DNA from: Acanthochromis polyacanthus
Taxonomy: Eukaryota > Chordata > Actinopteri > Pomacentridae
NCBI RefSeq assembly: GCF_021347895.1
Contig: NC_067115.1
Coordinates: 11,742,064 to 11,806,063 of the forward strand
DNA: 64,000 bases
Direction of reading: 5' to 3'
The notes under the pieces were generated by a model. The model made no database searches. It saw nothing but the letters and a program-made list of their open reading frames with translations, and was not told the DNA's origin. The stretch's first letter is position 1, and each line of letters starts with the position of its first letter. The translations under genes were made by a program, and so were the position numbers. Below, piece by piece: positions 11,794 through 26,700 of the stretch.

Positions 11794-14700
11794 ATGGACG
11801 CAGAACTTGAGTTTTTGCACGATCAAAGTAAGCACAAACAAAGATGATACTTTTCTTCTGACACCCTTTTTTCTGCTTCACCATCTCGTTTTTTTGCATG
11901 CTTTATACTTTCAAATGTCCTTTTCTGTTGACCGTATTGTTTGAAATTTGGACAACTTTTGTGAAAAACCCGACGACTCTGATTAACAGAGTGTTTATTC
12001 ATCAATCTGTGTCCGTGTTTTCAGTCCACAGGTTAAATTCTGCTCTTAGCCAGTATCAGTATGTCCACCACAACCAGTCCACACCATCTCAGGTACAGAC
12101 TACAATATAAACTGACTAAGTGGTTTTGTTACCTAAGGAAAGAAGAGTGTATTAATTGGGGTTGCATGATAATTTGGGGGGGGGGGGGACGACATTTCAA
12201 GACTTTGTTTATGTGCAATTGCATATTGTGATATAAAAAAAATGAGATTTTTTTTTACTTGAATGATCATTTTGTAATAATTGCTATGGTTTTTGTATCT
12301 GCGTGTAAATTAAAAAAAATAGATAAAAATACTAGTTTGTAGAGTTTCTCATTTATTGTGTAACACTGGCAATGGTATCAAAATAGTTTTGGATTTTGGA
12401 TGGCATTCGGCGATACAGAGTTTATGATACTGCTTTCAAAAGTCAAACCCACAGAGTACCTGTTTTTAGTCAACATCATCCTTTCTGTAGAAGAAGTAAT
12501 TCCATGTGGTAGATCTTGCATTTCTTTTGTAACCAAACCTTCCTCTTCAGTGTTTCTCTCCTGTTCCTCTCTTATTTTATATCCACACAATGGACCTACA
12601 TGTCAACAATCTCTGTGTCTTCTGAATAAAATAAAGAAACCCATGTATCCAAAAATCCTTGAATTGAAAGAAATTATGTTCTGATGCAAATTGAATTTTC
12701 CATGGAATCGTGGAAAATTACAAGTTTTATTTCCATATCAAACAGCAACAGCAGCTGTAGCATGATGTGTTCAAGTTAATTTGCCTTACTTCACATCACA
12801 TGTCCTATGTATGTGCATATTGTGATGTGGGTGGTGACACAATATTTTGTGCGCCTCTATTTGGTGTATATATAACTCCTGTTTAGCAGCTAACAGCCCT
12901 CACTACTGTGTGTTAAATGTCCTATAGGTTGAAGAAGCAAGGCGGGCAGAGTGTCCTGCACCCTGGATCTCAGATAGAGGGTCAGTTGATCTGTTTGTCT
13001 CATAGTAATTCCTAGACACATTTGAGAGACATGCCGCTATCACTGGGGATTCAGCAAATTCAAGTCATGCATAATATGTTAATATAATGGCAATGTAAAG
13101 CATTTTTCCCCCAGAAGTGACACCAGTATTTTTTCCTTACAGCATAATGGCTCCTCTGATAGTGGAGTATGATCGGCACATGGAGGAAATGACTGAACAG
13201 CTGCGGCAGTACCAGGTGAAAACATAACAATGAAATAATCAGGGACACAAATTCATTGATGTTAACATTTAACAAACTTTTGAAGTATCTTGGACTTGTC
13301 TGCCTGAATAGTATAAATAGGTAGGTATGCTTTAGGTATATTTTAAGTAAAGGACTGTAAACATTTCAAGCCTTGAAATACACTAAATCGAGCTGGGTAA
13401 TGACTATCTCTGTCTTGAGATTTCTTGATTTGTTCATATACTTTTTTTTTTTTTTTAAATCAACAGGGGCAGATGACAGATGTTACAGTGAAGCTGAAAA
13501 GGGTTGTCAAGGAAAACGAAAGGTGAAAAAAAAAAAAAGATCCATTGGTGTCAAGAGTTGGTTGTGTTTTATTTCACATCTAAGGCTATGTGCAGTTTTG
13601 AAGCATTTTTGAAAATGTTTTAATCAATATCCACCACCTTATACAGACTGCATGCAGAACTGAGGGAGTCTGTTGAGAAGCAGCTTCATTCCCTGCCTTC
13701 AGGAGTAGAGGGCAGCACCCTGGAGGAGGATTCAGTCATCAAAAACCTTCAAGAACAGGTCCAGCTGTCTGAACAGGTCTGCATATATCCATTTAAACCT
13801 TTGTAGATTAAGCGCACACTTACAGTTCCGTTTCTATAATGTACATATGTCATGGTGTATGCCATTCTAGCCTGTGTAGAGTCCACCAGCTCTGTGCGTG
13901 TGAAGCGGCTAGCTCGGAGGTCTTTTTCCACCTCCCTCTGTGTATTCACCTCTCAGCTCAGAAGTTAAGAAAGTTTTCTCAAACATTCTTAAATTTCTGC
14001 ATGCCGTTCGTAAAACTTGAGAGCAAGTACACGCACAAAATGTTACAGGGCTTCTTAAGGTCAACTGTCCATGGTGCTGAAAAGAAACAAGGATAGATTT
14101 TAAAGAAGCAATTCCCATTTAACTGCCACTAAAGTGTGCTGTGAATGTAAATACATAAATCAACTAATTGGCCTCTTCCATACACACTGTTTTACTATAT
14201 TTACTTGGAATCTATTATATGCCTGACATTCCCTAATAATTTAAAATAAATAATGAGGTAACAACTGCTGTGCCGCATACGTAATGAGCAGTTTTCTCTT
14301 GCTGTGGTGACACACGTGGATCCCACAGTGTGATGACTGAAGGCATCTGCTGAACACAAAATTTCATGACACAAACAACTCGTCCAATGCAGAACTTTAC
14401 AAAGACATGTATAAGACCTGTGACAACATTTTTGAGCCTTGTGAATCTGGTAACGATAGCAGTATGAGTGAGAAGTGTGTTAATGGGCCATTTGACTGAT
14501 GTGTGTGTGTTGATGCCTTTGGGAAACATGCCTTTTTCTAAAGTGAGGCCGAGGTGTAATTTGGTGGAGGAGCTTTCACTAAATTCATCTGTATAAATGC
14601 CTGTATTTATTGGCAGCTGTATTTCAAGATTAGTTCTATTTGTTCTTTGGTGTGTCTTTACACAAAACCTATTTTTTGTGTGTTTCTTGTTGGTATGAGG

Positions 14701-17700
14701 AAGGGGGATGGGCAAACATTTAGTCTTCTCTTGGTCTCTGTGAGCTCTCAACCTGTTTTAATGCAACCAAATTGTATGTGTATTTGTATTACACAGTGTA
14801 TTTGTCATCAAATTCATAGATTTCCCTTTCTGTTGTGAATTGTACAATAATTACATTTAATTATGGAAGAGAAGAAAAAGCTGCAGTGGTTAGTTGATTA
14901 AATTATTAGTTGATCAACAGGGAATGAATCTGCTGCAATTTTAATAATTGGTATGCCTTTTTTTTTATAGCCAAACATGCTAAAATGCCCGGGTGAAGCT
15001 TCTTCAGTGTGATAATTTGTTGCTGTGCTTTATTTGTAAATAAGACAGTAAATGGAATATCTTAGTGCTTCAGAGTGTTCACTAATTGATCAAATAAAAA
15101 ACAAGTAATTTGAATCCATCGCATTGGTCTATGTAAAAGTATACAGACACTGAGTTGATTATGGAGAAATAAATGTGCAGAATTATTTAATAATGGAAAT
15201 ACTTGTAAATTGCAGCCCTGAATCTATTGAGCAAAAATCTTTTGAGTAGGAGTCAATACCAGATTGTTTTAATTTTTTTATGGATGTGACATCATCACAT
15301 AAAATACTGGTTCATGATTTTAGCTGTATTGCCAATTGAAATGACTGATAACAGAGAAGGTTCAATTAAAAAAGCCATTAATTTCAGACAAAAGGAATCT
15401 ATTGTTACAATTCAAAAACATGAAAAATGTTGGCAAAGCAACTTCACTCTCTTTTAAATGTGGCTACTGAAGAACACACAGTCAAAGCTGGATGCTGAAC
15501 ATTCATGGAGACTACAAATTAGATTAGAAGACTGATACAGTTTTGATCTGTACCACAGAAACAGCTCTATCTTGTGTGTTTTACACGTGCAACACCGGAA
15601 AACAGTGATGATGCCATAATTAGTTATTTCAGTAATTAACACACACGTTGGATATATTAACTCTAAACAGCACGACCATTCTCCCAGTGGTTCAACACAC
15701 TTTTATAATGAAGTCACCATTTCAGCACGTTCTCATAATTCTGAACAAAACCAAGGTCTTTTTTTGATTTAGTGGTGATTCACTCTCTTGTTAATGAGAT
15801 ACAACACGAACTATTTAGAAGGCATTATTTCTCTTTGACAAAGCAGACCCGCTTTTTATGCTTTCTTTGTCTGTTGTAATGGTCTCTAGTGAATGCACGA
15901 AGATGTTTGTTCTTCTCATGTAACTCTTAGTAAAAAAACATCAGTGTCTTTTTTTGTGGCCTGTGAATGTTTCTTCATGTGGGTGGATATTTTTTCTGTT
16001 TAGGAGCGGGTGCAGGCCACAGAGCTGTGGCAGACGGCAGCCCAGGAGCTGGACCGCCTCCAACAGGTCTACCAGAAGACCGTGTCTGATGGACAGAGCC
16101 ACGACGCCCAGAGACAGCAGCTCAAGGTTCAGTATTCCCCACATTAACATTCAGAACCAGCGCATTATTAGAGCATCAACCCTTCGCCACTAGGTGGAGC
16201 CATTATCACAGAAGTAAGGTCAATTACAGCAGTTTGGTCTCAGTTAATGCTTGATAGAAGCATGAGCTAATTACTAGCACTTAACTTTTATTGAATGTAG
16301 CTTTTTTTTCCTCCCGACAGGATCAGCTTGTTCAGTTCCAACAGCACACGTACAAACTCCAAGTGGCCAATCAGAAACTGGAATCGGTAAGTGACGGTTA
16401 ATTAAAAGCGCGTTAAATTACCGCCTCCCAATTAGCCATGGGAGTGAAATGCTGTGCACTTCACTGAAATGAACCCGGCTCTAATAATTAATCCTCTGAC
16501 TAACAGAACCGGTGTCTACATCACTGTGGTAGTCAGCAAGCATGATCTTGTTGTATAATGGTCTGTCACCACAGTAGGTAATCCTCCTAACTACCTTAGC
16601 TGTTTTTTTGTATGCTACTCCCTCCTCTATCTCCCACTCTGTTTCTCTCACCTCCAATCATGGATTATTCAACACCAAACTGTTTATTTAGAGAGACAGT
16701 TGACCTGACTGGGGGTACAACATATTGTGGATTTATGTATTCACAGAAAAACACATGAACACACATACATATGCCTGGTGTTTACTTTGGTCACAGTACA
16801 GTGTGCGAGGAGATAGTATAGTAATACTATATCCCTGTGATGCATTTTTAATGAGAGGGCAAGCCTTGGGTTTTCCCTCTCTCTGACTGTTCATGCAAGC
16901 AGCCTTTTTTGGTCTCTGCTTATAAGAACAACTGACTTTGCAGCAGTGAATGACTGACAGTGAATCCTTAGGGTTGGTTCAAAAAGGACATAGAAAGTTT
17001 TAAGAGAGAACTTTTGAGAGAAACTTGGTTGTGACATAAAGTTGAAGCTGTGTGTTTGGAATCATGCCGCACAAATGGCAGTCTTGTCTCTCTTGCCACA
17101 CACAGACTAACCAGCAGTTCCTGAAGACAATGACGGAACAGAGCACAGAGATGGAGGAGCTACACAGCCAGCTCAGGTAATTGCTCAGCTCTGCTCTGGT
17201 AGCATCTTGGGTAAGATGCGTGTAGACAGATGTGGGTAGTAGTGATCTTCAATTTTAACAAACAAGCATGATAGTGGTATTCATCTTCTCAACTGACTTT
17301 TAGCAAAAATGCAAATTAGTGTATTTTCCAAATTGTGAAACTATTCGCTTCAATTAAAGTAACCTAAAAAGATGGCTCTACATTCTACACAGGAGACTGT
17401 CTTTCTGTCTTGTTACATGCTTAAATTGTGTTTTTCTCTCTCTCTGTTTCTGTCCTGGTGTAGGCAAGCCAAGATTGAACTGAGGACGGCAACAGCCAAA
17501 GTGGATGAGATGACCAAATTATTACAGAACGTCCAGGGCCAAATGCAGAGACAGGTAAGACAAGAAAAAAAAAAATGCTAAAAAGTTCACCTAATGACTG
17601 TGGAGAGGATAGAGGAGCAACAGATCAAGACTTGAAAGATTGATCACACTTACATAACTCAGTAACAATTGAAAAAGCAGTTGATTCTATGACAAACAAA

Positions 17701-20700
17701 AAATGTTGTGTTCTGGTTATTTTGTGTTAGACACACGCCGATCGTCAAATTTGTCATTATGTTGGGTATTTTATGAACAAAATAATTTATCCATTTAATT
17801 AGTCTGTAATGAAATTCTCAGATTGTTCCAATACAACTCTGTGTGTGAATTTAGGAGGAAGATGTGGCAGAAGCTCAGGGTCGAGAGGACGCTGCAGACA
17901 GACGGCTCCAGCAGCTTCAGGCAGCCTTGAGTCAGCTAGAGACCAGGTGAACACCTATTAAACTGTTGCTGCACCTATATTTGCTCCGCCAAGGAACGAC
18001 AGAGTTATGTGACGATCAGCGTACGTTTGTCTGTGAATCTGTTTGTCTGTCTGTCCGTGTGAAACGTTACCGAAAAACGGACTTACGGATTTGGATGAAA
18101 TTTTCAAGGAAAGTCAGAAATGACACAAGGACCACCTCATTTAAGTTTCACAGTCATGCGGCTTATAGTTTATATCCACGGATTTGTTAAGGATTTCCCA
18201 TTGCTAGGTATAGCTGCCAGAGCGGCGTCGCTGTTACCATGACATGAACACTGTCAGTTACTTGATGATGATCACATGATTGCGATTCTTCTACAAATTG
18301 ACTGTGATTTATCAGCTGGAAATCAGACAAGGAACAAATGATTAAACTGTCGAGTGTTTCTGAGTCCCATCAATTTCTGCCGCCCGCTACATATTTAGGT
18401 CACGTATGTAGCAAACCCCAGCCAGACAATGGTGAAGCTCCTGATGTTTCACAAAGCCTTAATTTACGTTCAGCCATCAGCCTTATTTTGAACACAAATT
18501 CACCTTTCTGTCCTTCACTCCTTTCTTCAGGAAACGCCTTAAGAGCTTGTCCCCATTCCAGCTAGGTGCTTATAAGTTTAGACACATCCTTTGCTAGACA
18601 GCAACATTGTGGAACAGTTTTCTTTCATCTTCACATGAATTTTCGGACTTTTCGTCAGCGTCTTCCTTATGTCAAAAAACAACTTCTTAGAAAAACACTT
18701 CCTGTGCCGCTGTAATGGTTACAAAATAAAAGCCTGTAGCATTTAAAAATACGCCTTTGAAATAAAAACCTGGAGGGAACAGTTATTTTAACACTAGCAA
18801 AACAAAGGCTTGACAATAGTGATGAACTGATCAACAGACCTTTATAAGAGTAATTTACATTCAGTATAAATACATAACATGCGCATGCATAACACATGCC
18901 TGTGCTCAGCACAAGGACATTTTTTATTAAAAATTTCATCTGTCGGAAATGATACGTCCACTGAGCAGCCTTGGCGGAGTACTGCGCTCTCTGAGTGCTT
19001 TTCATATTTACTTTTTGCTCGTATTGCTGGCTATCAGCCAAAAAGGAACAGTGCTTTAGATTGCATAAGCACTTCCATATGTTGATCTTATTGAAAGTCT
19101 TGGAATTTTGCAGCAATTTTGATGTTTTGGAGCCAATCAGCAGTTCCCTGCTTTTCCCGTTGCTGCTGGTTCTCAGTCTTTCCCTCTGTTGCCAGGCTAA
19201 AAGCTGCATCTCAGGAGGCAGAGGCAGTTCGCAGAGAGCAAACTGTGTGGGAGAGAAAGGTTGGAGAACTCCAGGCACGCTGTACCACCCTGGAAGAGGA
19301 GAAGTATGAGGCCTTGTCCAAAGTCAGAGAGAGTGTTCAAGTGGCTGAGGAAGCTGCCCTGCAGAAGGACCAGGTGACTGCATTTGCTTTGTCTTTTATC
19401 CCATTCTTTTTCCCCTCGTTGGGTCTTCATGTCAGGCTGTCCAGCTGCATTATCCTCTGACAAGTCTTCACATCCTTCTGGCACTTTAGAACTTTTACCA
19501 GTGAAACATGTACCCGTTTCTGTCTTTCCTCTCTCCCACCAGGCCCTGTTAAGAGAGAAGCAGAAGACAGAAGAGCTGGAAAAGACAAAGGAGGCCATCA
19601 AACAGCTGATCCAGGATGCTGCAGTTCGTACCAGAAAAGAGGTACACAGAATGGCTGAATAAATGTTTCTACTAAATACCCTCCATGTAATTTGATCTGT
19701 GTGTGACTAAAAGCTGCTTTGAAAGTACTGCAGAATAAATCACTTTAGCATTAGAGGTGTTAAATGACGTCAGGATATTTGGTGCCAGCTCTGTATACTT
19801 TCATTTTCAAAACGCATTTCTAAAAATTACACAAACCACATACTTTTTGATTTATAATTAGCTTTGCATGGAAGCACAACCTCCAACTGTATCAGTTGCT
19901 TAGTCCAACTGTTTTTTTTTTTTGAAAACACATAAGTACTAAGCCAAATGCAAAGCATTGCTCTTTCACCCTGTGTAACCTCAGCCAGAGACATGGTGAT
20001 TAATGCTCTATTAATGGGTCTTCTTCATCAAGCCCTTCAACTGTTTAATCCTGTTAATGCAGCATAGTATGACTGAAGTGCTGGCTGTCATCTTAGTTAC
20101 TGGCTGGCCGTCAACATATATTTTAGAGAGTAACTGTTGATGCGTTATACTTTCTTTGAATCATGGACCGTTCCATGCATTTGTGTTTTTTTAAGCTTCC
20201 AGGTAATTTCGTCATAGAGTTGGAGTTGAAGTTTAAATATTGCAGCCAAATTGCAGCACTCTATTCACCTTAATCTTCCCTTTTCCTCATTCTCATTTAA
20301 AGCCATTCAGTGTTCAGATAAGTGTGTGTAATGAACAATTAATCCCACAAAATGCTTGCAATTGGTAGTCAGACCTCTTACCAGAGGCCACAAGTACCAC
20401 TCAGACTGTTAATCATGAGGGGTGGGGTTTCCAAAAATAGAATTGTGTCCAGAGCTACTCCCTATTCAGACACAAACAGACACAGTATATCTTAGGAGGA
20501 GTAATGTTTGTGTGAATGAATTTTGTTTCTTGAGTATCTGATAATCACACATTAGGATGCACATACATTCAGGTACATGCAACCCCAAGTTTCGCCTTCG
20601 GTTTTTCCTCCACTGGTGGACATCTGGTGGATGAAATGTGCCAAGAACTGTAGCCAACAATCGAAAGCAAGTAACATATAAACAATGATGGTTTGAAAAG

Positions 20701-23700
20701 CTTTGTTTCATGAAGAAGGAAGTGCATTTAACGTGATAAGTAGATTTCAAGGACGCACACAATGTATTTTCATGGAAAACAGTGAATTTAAATTAACCTT
20801 TGTTGATTAAATATGTCCCTGTGAAGTCTCCTTGTAAAGAAATAATGTTTGTGGTCTTGTGTATATGCATGAGAACAAACCAAAGAAGTCTCCTCCTCCT
20901 TTTAAGAGACTTGTTCCAGGATGCATTTGGTTAACATTATGAAACATAGATTTGGTCCAGAAGACGTATGTTGCTGAAGAATATCATTTTACATGGGTCG
21001 AGGGATGCATGCAACAACATAAAACAAAAATAAATTTCACCTTTTAGTATCACTCGCTGTTTCGGTGGGGTATTTCCCTTCAACTTTATAGTGGAGTACA
21101 GTATGGTAAAGTTATGAGAGAAAATAAGGATGTAGAGATGTGCAATTATGCACAACACACACTGACATGACATGATCAGCCACGCCACCAACACAATCCA
21201 AACAAGTATCCTTTATCGTCCCATATTACACATGTATTATATATTGCATACACATTTCGTAAATATAGTATTTAACAAATTAAATATTGTACATTAATCA
21301 ATTTGATTAGGCATTCGGGGTGAGTTGTACTTGTGAAAGCTCAGGATAATTAATTTATCTGATAGCTACATCTGTATATTATACTGGGGTTACTTTAACA
21401 GCATCATTTTTACTTTTTCAGTGTTCTTGAATTCATTGAACTGCAATGACAGCACAATGATGATTATAATGCTGATTATATTTGTTTAGAATACTCTACC
21501 AAGAATATACAGACATTTACCAATCATATTGCTATACCAATATTGCTCTTAGTTTTGTGGCCTTTGTCCCTCTATTATCTGTTTTCTCATAAGCAGAGAT
21601 GCAAATCAAAGTTATCTCTGAGAAGTCCATAATTATTCTGCATGACTAGGTTATTGCTTAATGTTTATGTGCATCTTCACCTTTTTAAAAAAACGTGCTC
21701 ATATATTTTACTCTGCTTTTAATTCATTATGCCATCCTGCATGCATTTATTGCTCATCACACATTATTGTCATTTTCTCTTAGTCTGCTTCCTTATTTTC
21801 CCCTATCTAAGTAAAATGAAGCTCATCGAGAGAATGCAAAGAGTGTACAAAGCAGTAATCAAAGCAAAGGATTTCTGTTTTGAAGAATCTAAAATATAAA
21901 ACATGTTTTGACTTATTTTACACTTTTTTATTTCCTACATAATTCCATACGTGTTCATTCATAGTTGTGATGCCTCCAGTGAGAATCTACAATGCAAATA
22001 GTCATGAAAATAAAGAAAAATAAACATTAAATGAGAAGGTGTGTCCAAAGTTTTGACTGGTAGTGTAGATATATACGAAAAAATTGACGTACACACGAAA
22101 ATCTATACAGCTGCAGAGAATATGCAATTTTGTGATGATTTTATTAACCTGAATGTGTAAAAAAAAAGACACAGTTAAAGCAAAAGTATGAATATGAATT
22201 ACTGGGGGACCAATAGTCATTGGTTATTGAAGTAAAAGTTTACATTATCCTGCCTTCTCACTGTTTATTTGCCATTCAGAATGAGCTGTCCAGTAGGTTT
22301 ATTTGTTAGAGTCTCTTCTGCTAACACTAAAATGTATCAGCCACCAGCAAAGCTCACCAAATGTTCTACTGTTGCCTGTAAATGTGAACACAGGTGTCTC
22401 TATGCACTACCAACATCTGATGACCTATAGAGCCAGTCGATTACTTACATTATTTATGCCAATGTCACCACAACAATAGTGACGTTCTGTCCTCGGTGTT
22501 GGCACGCTGTATGACTAATGTTACTATTAGCTTTGATCATAAGCCCAAAGGTCAGAGCTATGTGACAGTTGTAATGCAGAGGGAGAATCAGAAATGGTGG
22601 AAATGTTAAATCAGATTTCAATGTACACGGACTATGTGGGTGACTATGTTCATGTTGCATATGCCACTTCGATGCAACTCAGTCAGTGTCAGCCCTTTAC
22701 ATCTGTTTGCTTCTCTCCTGGTCTCTGTGCTCACTTGTACTACATTTTAATACATTGACATTCCCAATAAAGGTGTTCTAATTTACATATTTTTCTATTT
22801 TTGTTGTCAGACAATAGAACAAGTATGAGTATGAAATAGAGACTGAAACGCTGCACATTAGGACTACATGTTAATCAACAGTTGCTTTGGAGCTGTATTC
22901 AAGCTGCTTCTCTACACCACTAAACTGTTGATTTCATAACCACATTATTGCCTGGAAAACTCCCCATACACATACATTTTAAAAAAACAAACAGTGCTAA
23001 GAATTCCGCAATATTTCCATGGAAAATGATCACTCAGAGAGAGGCTCATTCATGTCTGTAAGCTGCCATGTGGTCAGCTGTTCTGTTCTGCATTGTTCAT
23101 CACAGGCGCAGAGAGAGTCTTCTTGAAGGGGGCAAGGACAGTAGCAGTTAAGCTATATTTAAAGCTACAGACAATGAATGTGTGAAACAGGACTAAAACC
23201 AGAGTTATACAGTCATGGTATAAAACACCATCTTTGCAGTATTTTACGGTAAAAAATATACTCATTAATTTGATGAAAGGGGTGTAATATGAGACCTTTA
23301 TTAGAACTTATCCTGAAGTACTTTTCCAGTACCCTTTTTTTGTCCACTGAAAGTCACAGACTGTAATGGGAAGAAGGAACAGAACCCTTACACTCACCAG
23401 ATCCCTGAAGTCACTGCTCACATTTGAACTGTGTCTGACTTTATCTTTAACAGGTGGAAAATGTTCGCAAACAGTGCAATGTTCAGATCCACCATATGGC
23501 AGAGGAGCTGTCGGCACTGCAGCTGGTAACCTGCCCCGCTAAGGGGACAAATTCCTTTTCAAAATCACACGAAATCCTCTTTCAGTTTCTACCTGCCTAC
23601 TCATTCTGTCTCTAACCAGGCCTTTTCTCCGACTCTCCTTGTTCTCTCCTTCCATCTCTCGCTAGGAGTGTGCAGATAAAGAGTCTCAGATTGAAAGGTC

Positions 23701-26700
23701 CCTGCGAGAGAGAAAAGCTGTGGAGGAGGAACTGGAAAAGGTATCTGTGAGAGTATCAGCGAAACCACAAGAAAGACATCTACTAAAGCTTGCTCGAGAC
23801 TACTGATAGTGTTTGAATGTGTTTTTATGAATGAGCTCAGGTGGTGGTCATTTTAGTAAAGCCTGTGGTGGTTTTGTTCTAGGTGTATAAGGAGGGAAGG
23901 GCAGAACCAGAGTTCAGGAAGATAGATGCCCTTCATCAGAGATGTCTAAATGCAGAGAGATCGAAGGAAGACTTAAGCCTCACTCTACAAAGCACCCAGA
24001 CAAAACTAAAAAAGATGGAGCTGGAGTAAGTATAACTTAGCAATGTCGGTTTCTACTTACTTTGTTTGAGCTACAAATTTTCTGTGTCACAAGTTAAGTT
24101 CTTCACCTTTGCTCCACTCCTTACACTTCCTGATCCGTCCGGCAACCTGCAGCTATAATGAGGAGCTGTCACGGTGCCAAGAAGAAGTGCGTCGACTACA
24201 AAGCTCTCTGGCTGCAGCCCGGGATGACTGCGTTGGTGTCAGTGATGAGCGGCTTCAGCTGCAACAAGAGAACTTGCAGCTCCGCAGGGAGATGGATGAG
24301 CTGCGCAAGGCCTCCCTGCTGGTCCAAAAGAAGGCCAAGCAACAGGTAGCTTAATGACTTCTAGAAAAAAAAAAGGATGTAAATCTGTCGGTCTTTACTT
24401 TTTGAACAGTGAAACAATTAGAGACATTCGAAATAAAAATGAAGAAATAATGAAAGAATGATTTTAAAATGAAAAAACACTAAGTAGAATAGATAAAATA
24501 CATTGACAAATAGATGAAGAAAGATGGAGTAATGGGTGCCCACTGTAAGAACTGCCAGCTTGGAAAGACTGACTTGAATCAAGAGAAAATTTGAGTTTAG
24601 GTGGGAGATGATGAAAGGGAAGGAAGTGACCCTGCTGGGGTCTCAGTTAAACTTTACAAGGTCAGAGTGCTGGCCCATTAGAGTAATGAACCGGAATGGT
24701 AGAAAAAAGTAGAGAGATAGTGGAAGCAACATTGTCTTGGTCTGGACAATTGACAAGTTGATAATGGGTCTTCCAGCAATTTAGTAATGTACTTCCTCAA
24801 AGATGAGGACCTTACTCAGGATAGGTTAAAAAAATATCCAAATTTAAGCAGCAGCTGCTGATCTATCCTGACTTTTGATTTGTACTTTGAAAACCCCTGG
24901 GTCTTGGAGGTCCCATAATATAGCACTTAAACACATTTCATTAGAACCTCCCTGCCTGGTGAAGGTCCACATTTTTCTAACTCCATACCTCTAGTTTGTT
25001 AAGCAGGTTTTCTTGCCATGATCTCTTCTCTTAGATCTCTGTAAAATCTATGGAGTACCCCTTTATAAAGATTGAAGAAAAAAGATGAAAGGAGTAGGGA
25101 AAGAGACATGCATTTAATCCTACTGCTCTGATGTGTTTGCCAAACAGCCAGTGGGATTAACAGTTGAGAAGCCTTTGCTGAAAGAAATAATTGGATGGTA
25201 GTTTGATAGTTAAATATGTATAATACAGTGTTTGCACACAAATCATGCTTGCAGAAAGTGATAATGTTATTAACTGATAATTTATCATTCATTGTCATTA
25301 GTTCTCACATGATTGGATATGCGACTGTTATTTATCTATTTGAATGAATGTTGGACCGGTTGGTTGACCTTATGGACACAATCTCACTCGCTCTGCTGCT
25401 CTCCTCAAGGTTTCGCAGATGGAGCATGAGTACAGCCTAAAAGAGCAGGGATTGGAAGCGCGGGTGAGGGAGCTGGAGGAAAGCAGTCGAAGCTCGAGTG
25501 CTGATCTGACGCGCCTTCTTACAGCACAGCAGAAAAGCACTCAGCGATGGAAGGAGGAAGCCAAGAACCTAGTCCAGGCCTTTGAGACTAAAATCACAGG
25601 CCTCAAGTAAGGACTTGTGATCATAGATTGTAGCATTACTAAATAAAGAAAAGTAGAAAGACATGCACTGAGAATGTCTTGTTGAACCAAACATTTACCA
25701 CTTCAAACTTTTACAGTTGCAGGGAACAAATGATAAAATCTGATACTACCTGTGAGTGTAGGTATGTCGTGTAAACCTTTCCTCAGGTAAAACTGAGACC
25801 ACCACTTCCCATAAGGCTTTAGTTTATATATACAGAAACTTCATTGTTGCTGTGGATTTAGCGAGATGTCAAGTTTTTAGCTGGTATTGTTTATATTATG
25901 GCACCATTAAAAGTATGGACAGCTCAAAAATCGTAAATTGAAGCATGGAAGGACTTGATTTTGAGTTTTAGCTTGAGCAGAAATTTACTGACTTCCTTGC
26001 CTTTGCATTTGATAGCTTACAACGAATATGCTAGTGCTGCCTAATTTAATGTAAGAAATATGAGCTTGAACATCAGTATATTTGGATTTCTATCATAAAA
26101 ATGTTTTGGAGACATTTGAACGCTCTTTACTTGTGTGACCAGATATAAATTTACAGCAGTAGATATCATTACAAGAGCCAAATACAGACTTCTATTCCTG
26201 ATCCTGATTATGTAATAGTTTTCTAATTAATCCAGGACAATGTACCACAGACTTGTCTTACAAGGAGTAGCTAAATGTGTGTGCATTTCTGTGTGTTTAT
26301 ATTCATCCATCAGAAGTTATGACTCTGACAATCACTTGAGTACCGTGACTGCTTCCATGAGTCTTGACCGTGTTGATGGGTGAAAATCCAAATCACAATG
26401 GCTTTACTTAAAGCTGGTTCAAGAATGTCTGTATGCTCTTGTCTCTTTCTCCTCATGCAACACATTTTGCCTGCATCTTCCTTTACCTCTTCTGGTGTTG
26501 CAAAATGGGAAGTGATGTGCTGCTCAAAAAAGCAAGCGGGCTACGCAAACATTTTGTGATTAAATAAACCCTGCGAAATGAAGCATACAGTGATAACCAG
26601 TGTAATGGAAAGTAGTGAGTAATTGGCAGACTGCTGGAAAGATGATTTAAATAAGATTAAATATGTTAATATTTAATAGAGCTCTTTATTAAATGCAATA

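Noticed and set aside
14233..14751. 172-codon open frame on the minus strand inside sclt1 intron 6
   Set aside because: No recognisable domain, biased composition or splice context. A frame this long is within chance expectation; it could at most mark non-coding conservation.
18667..19278. 203-codon open frame on the minus strand
   Set aside because: It runs antisense through the end of sclt1 intron 11 and into exon 12, has no family resemblance or splice partners, and one such frame is expected by chance in 64 kb of six-frame DNA.
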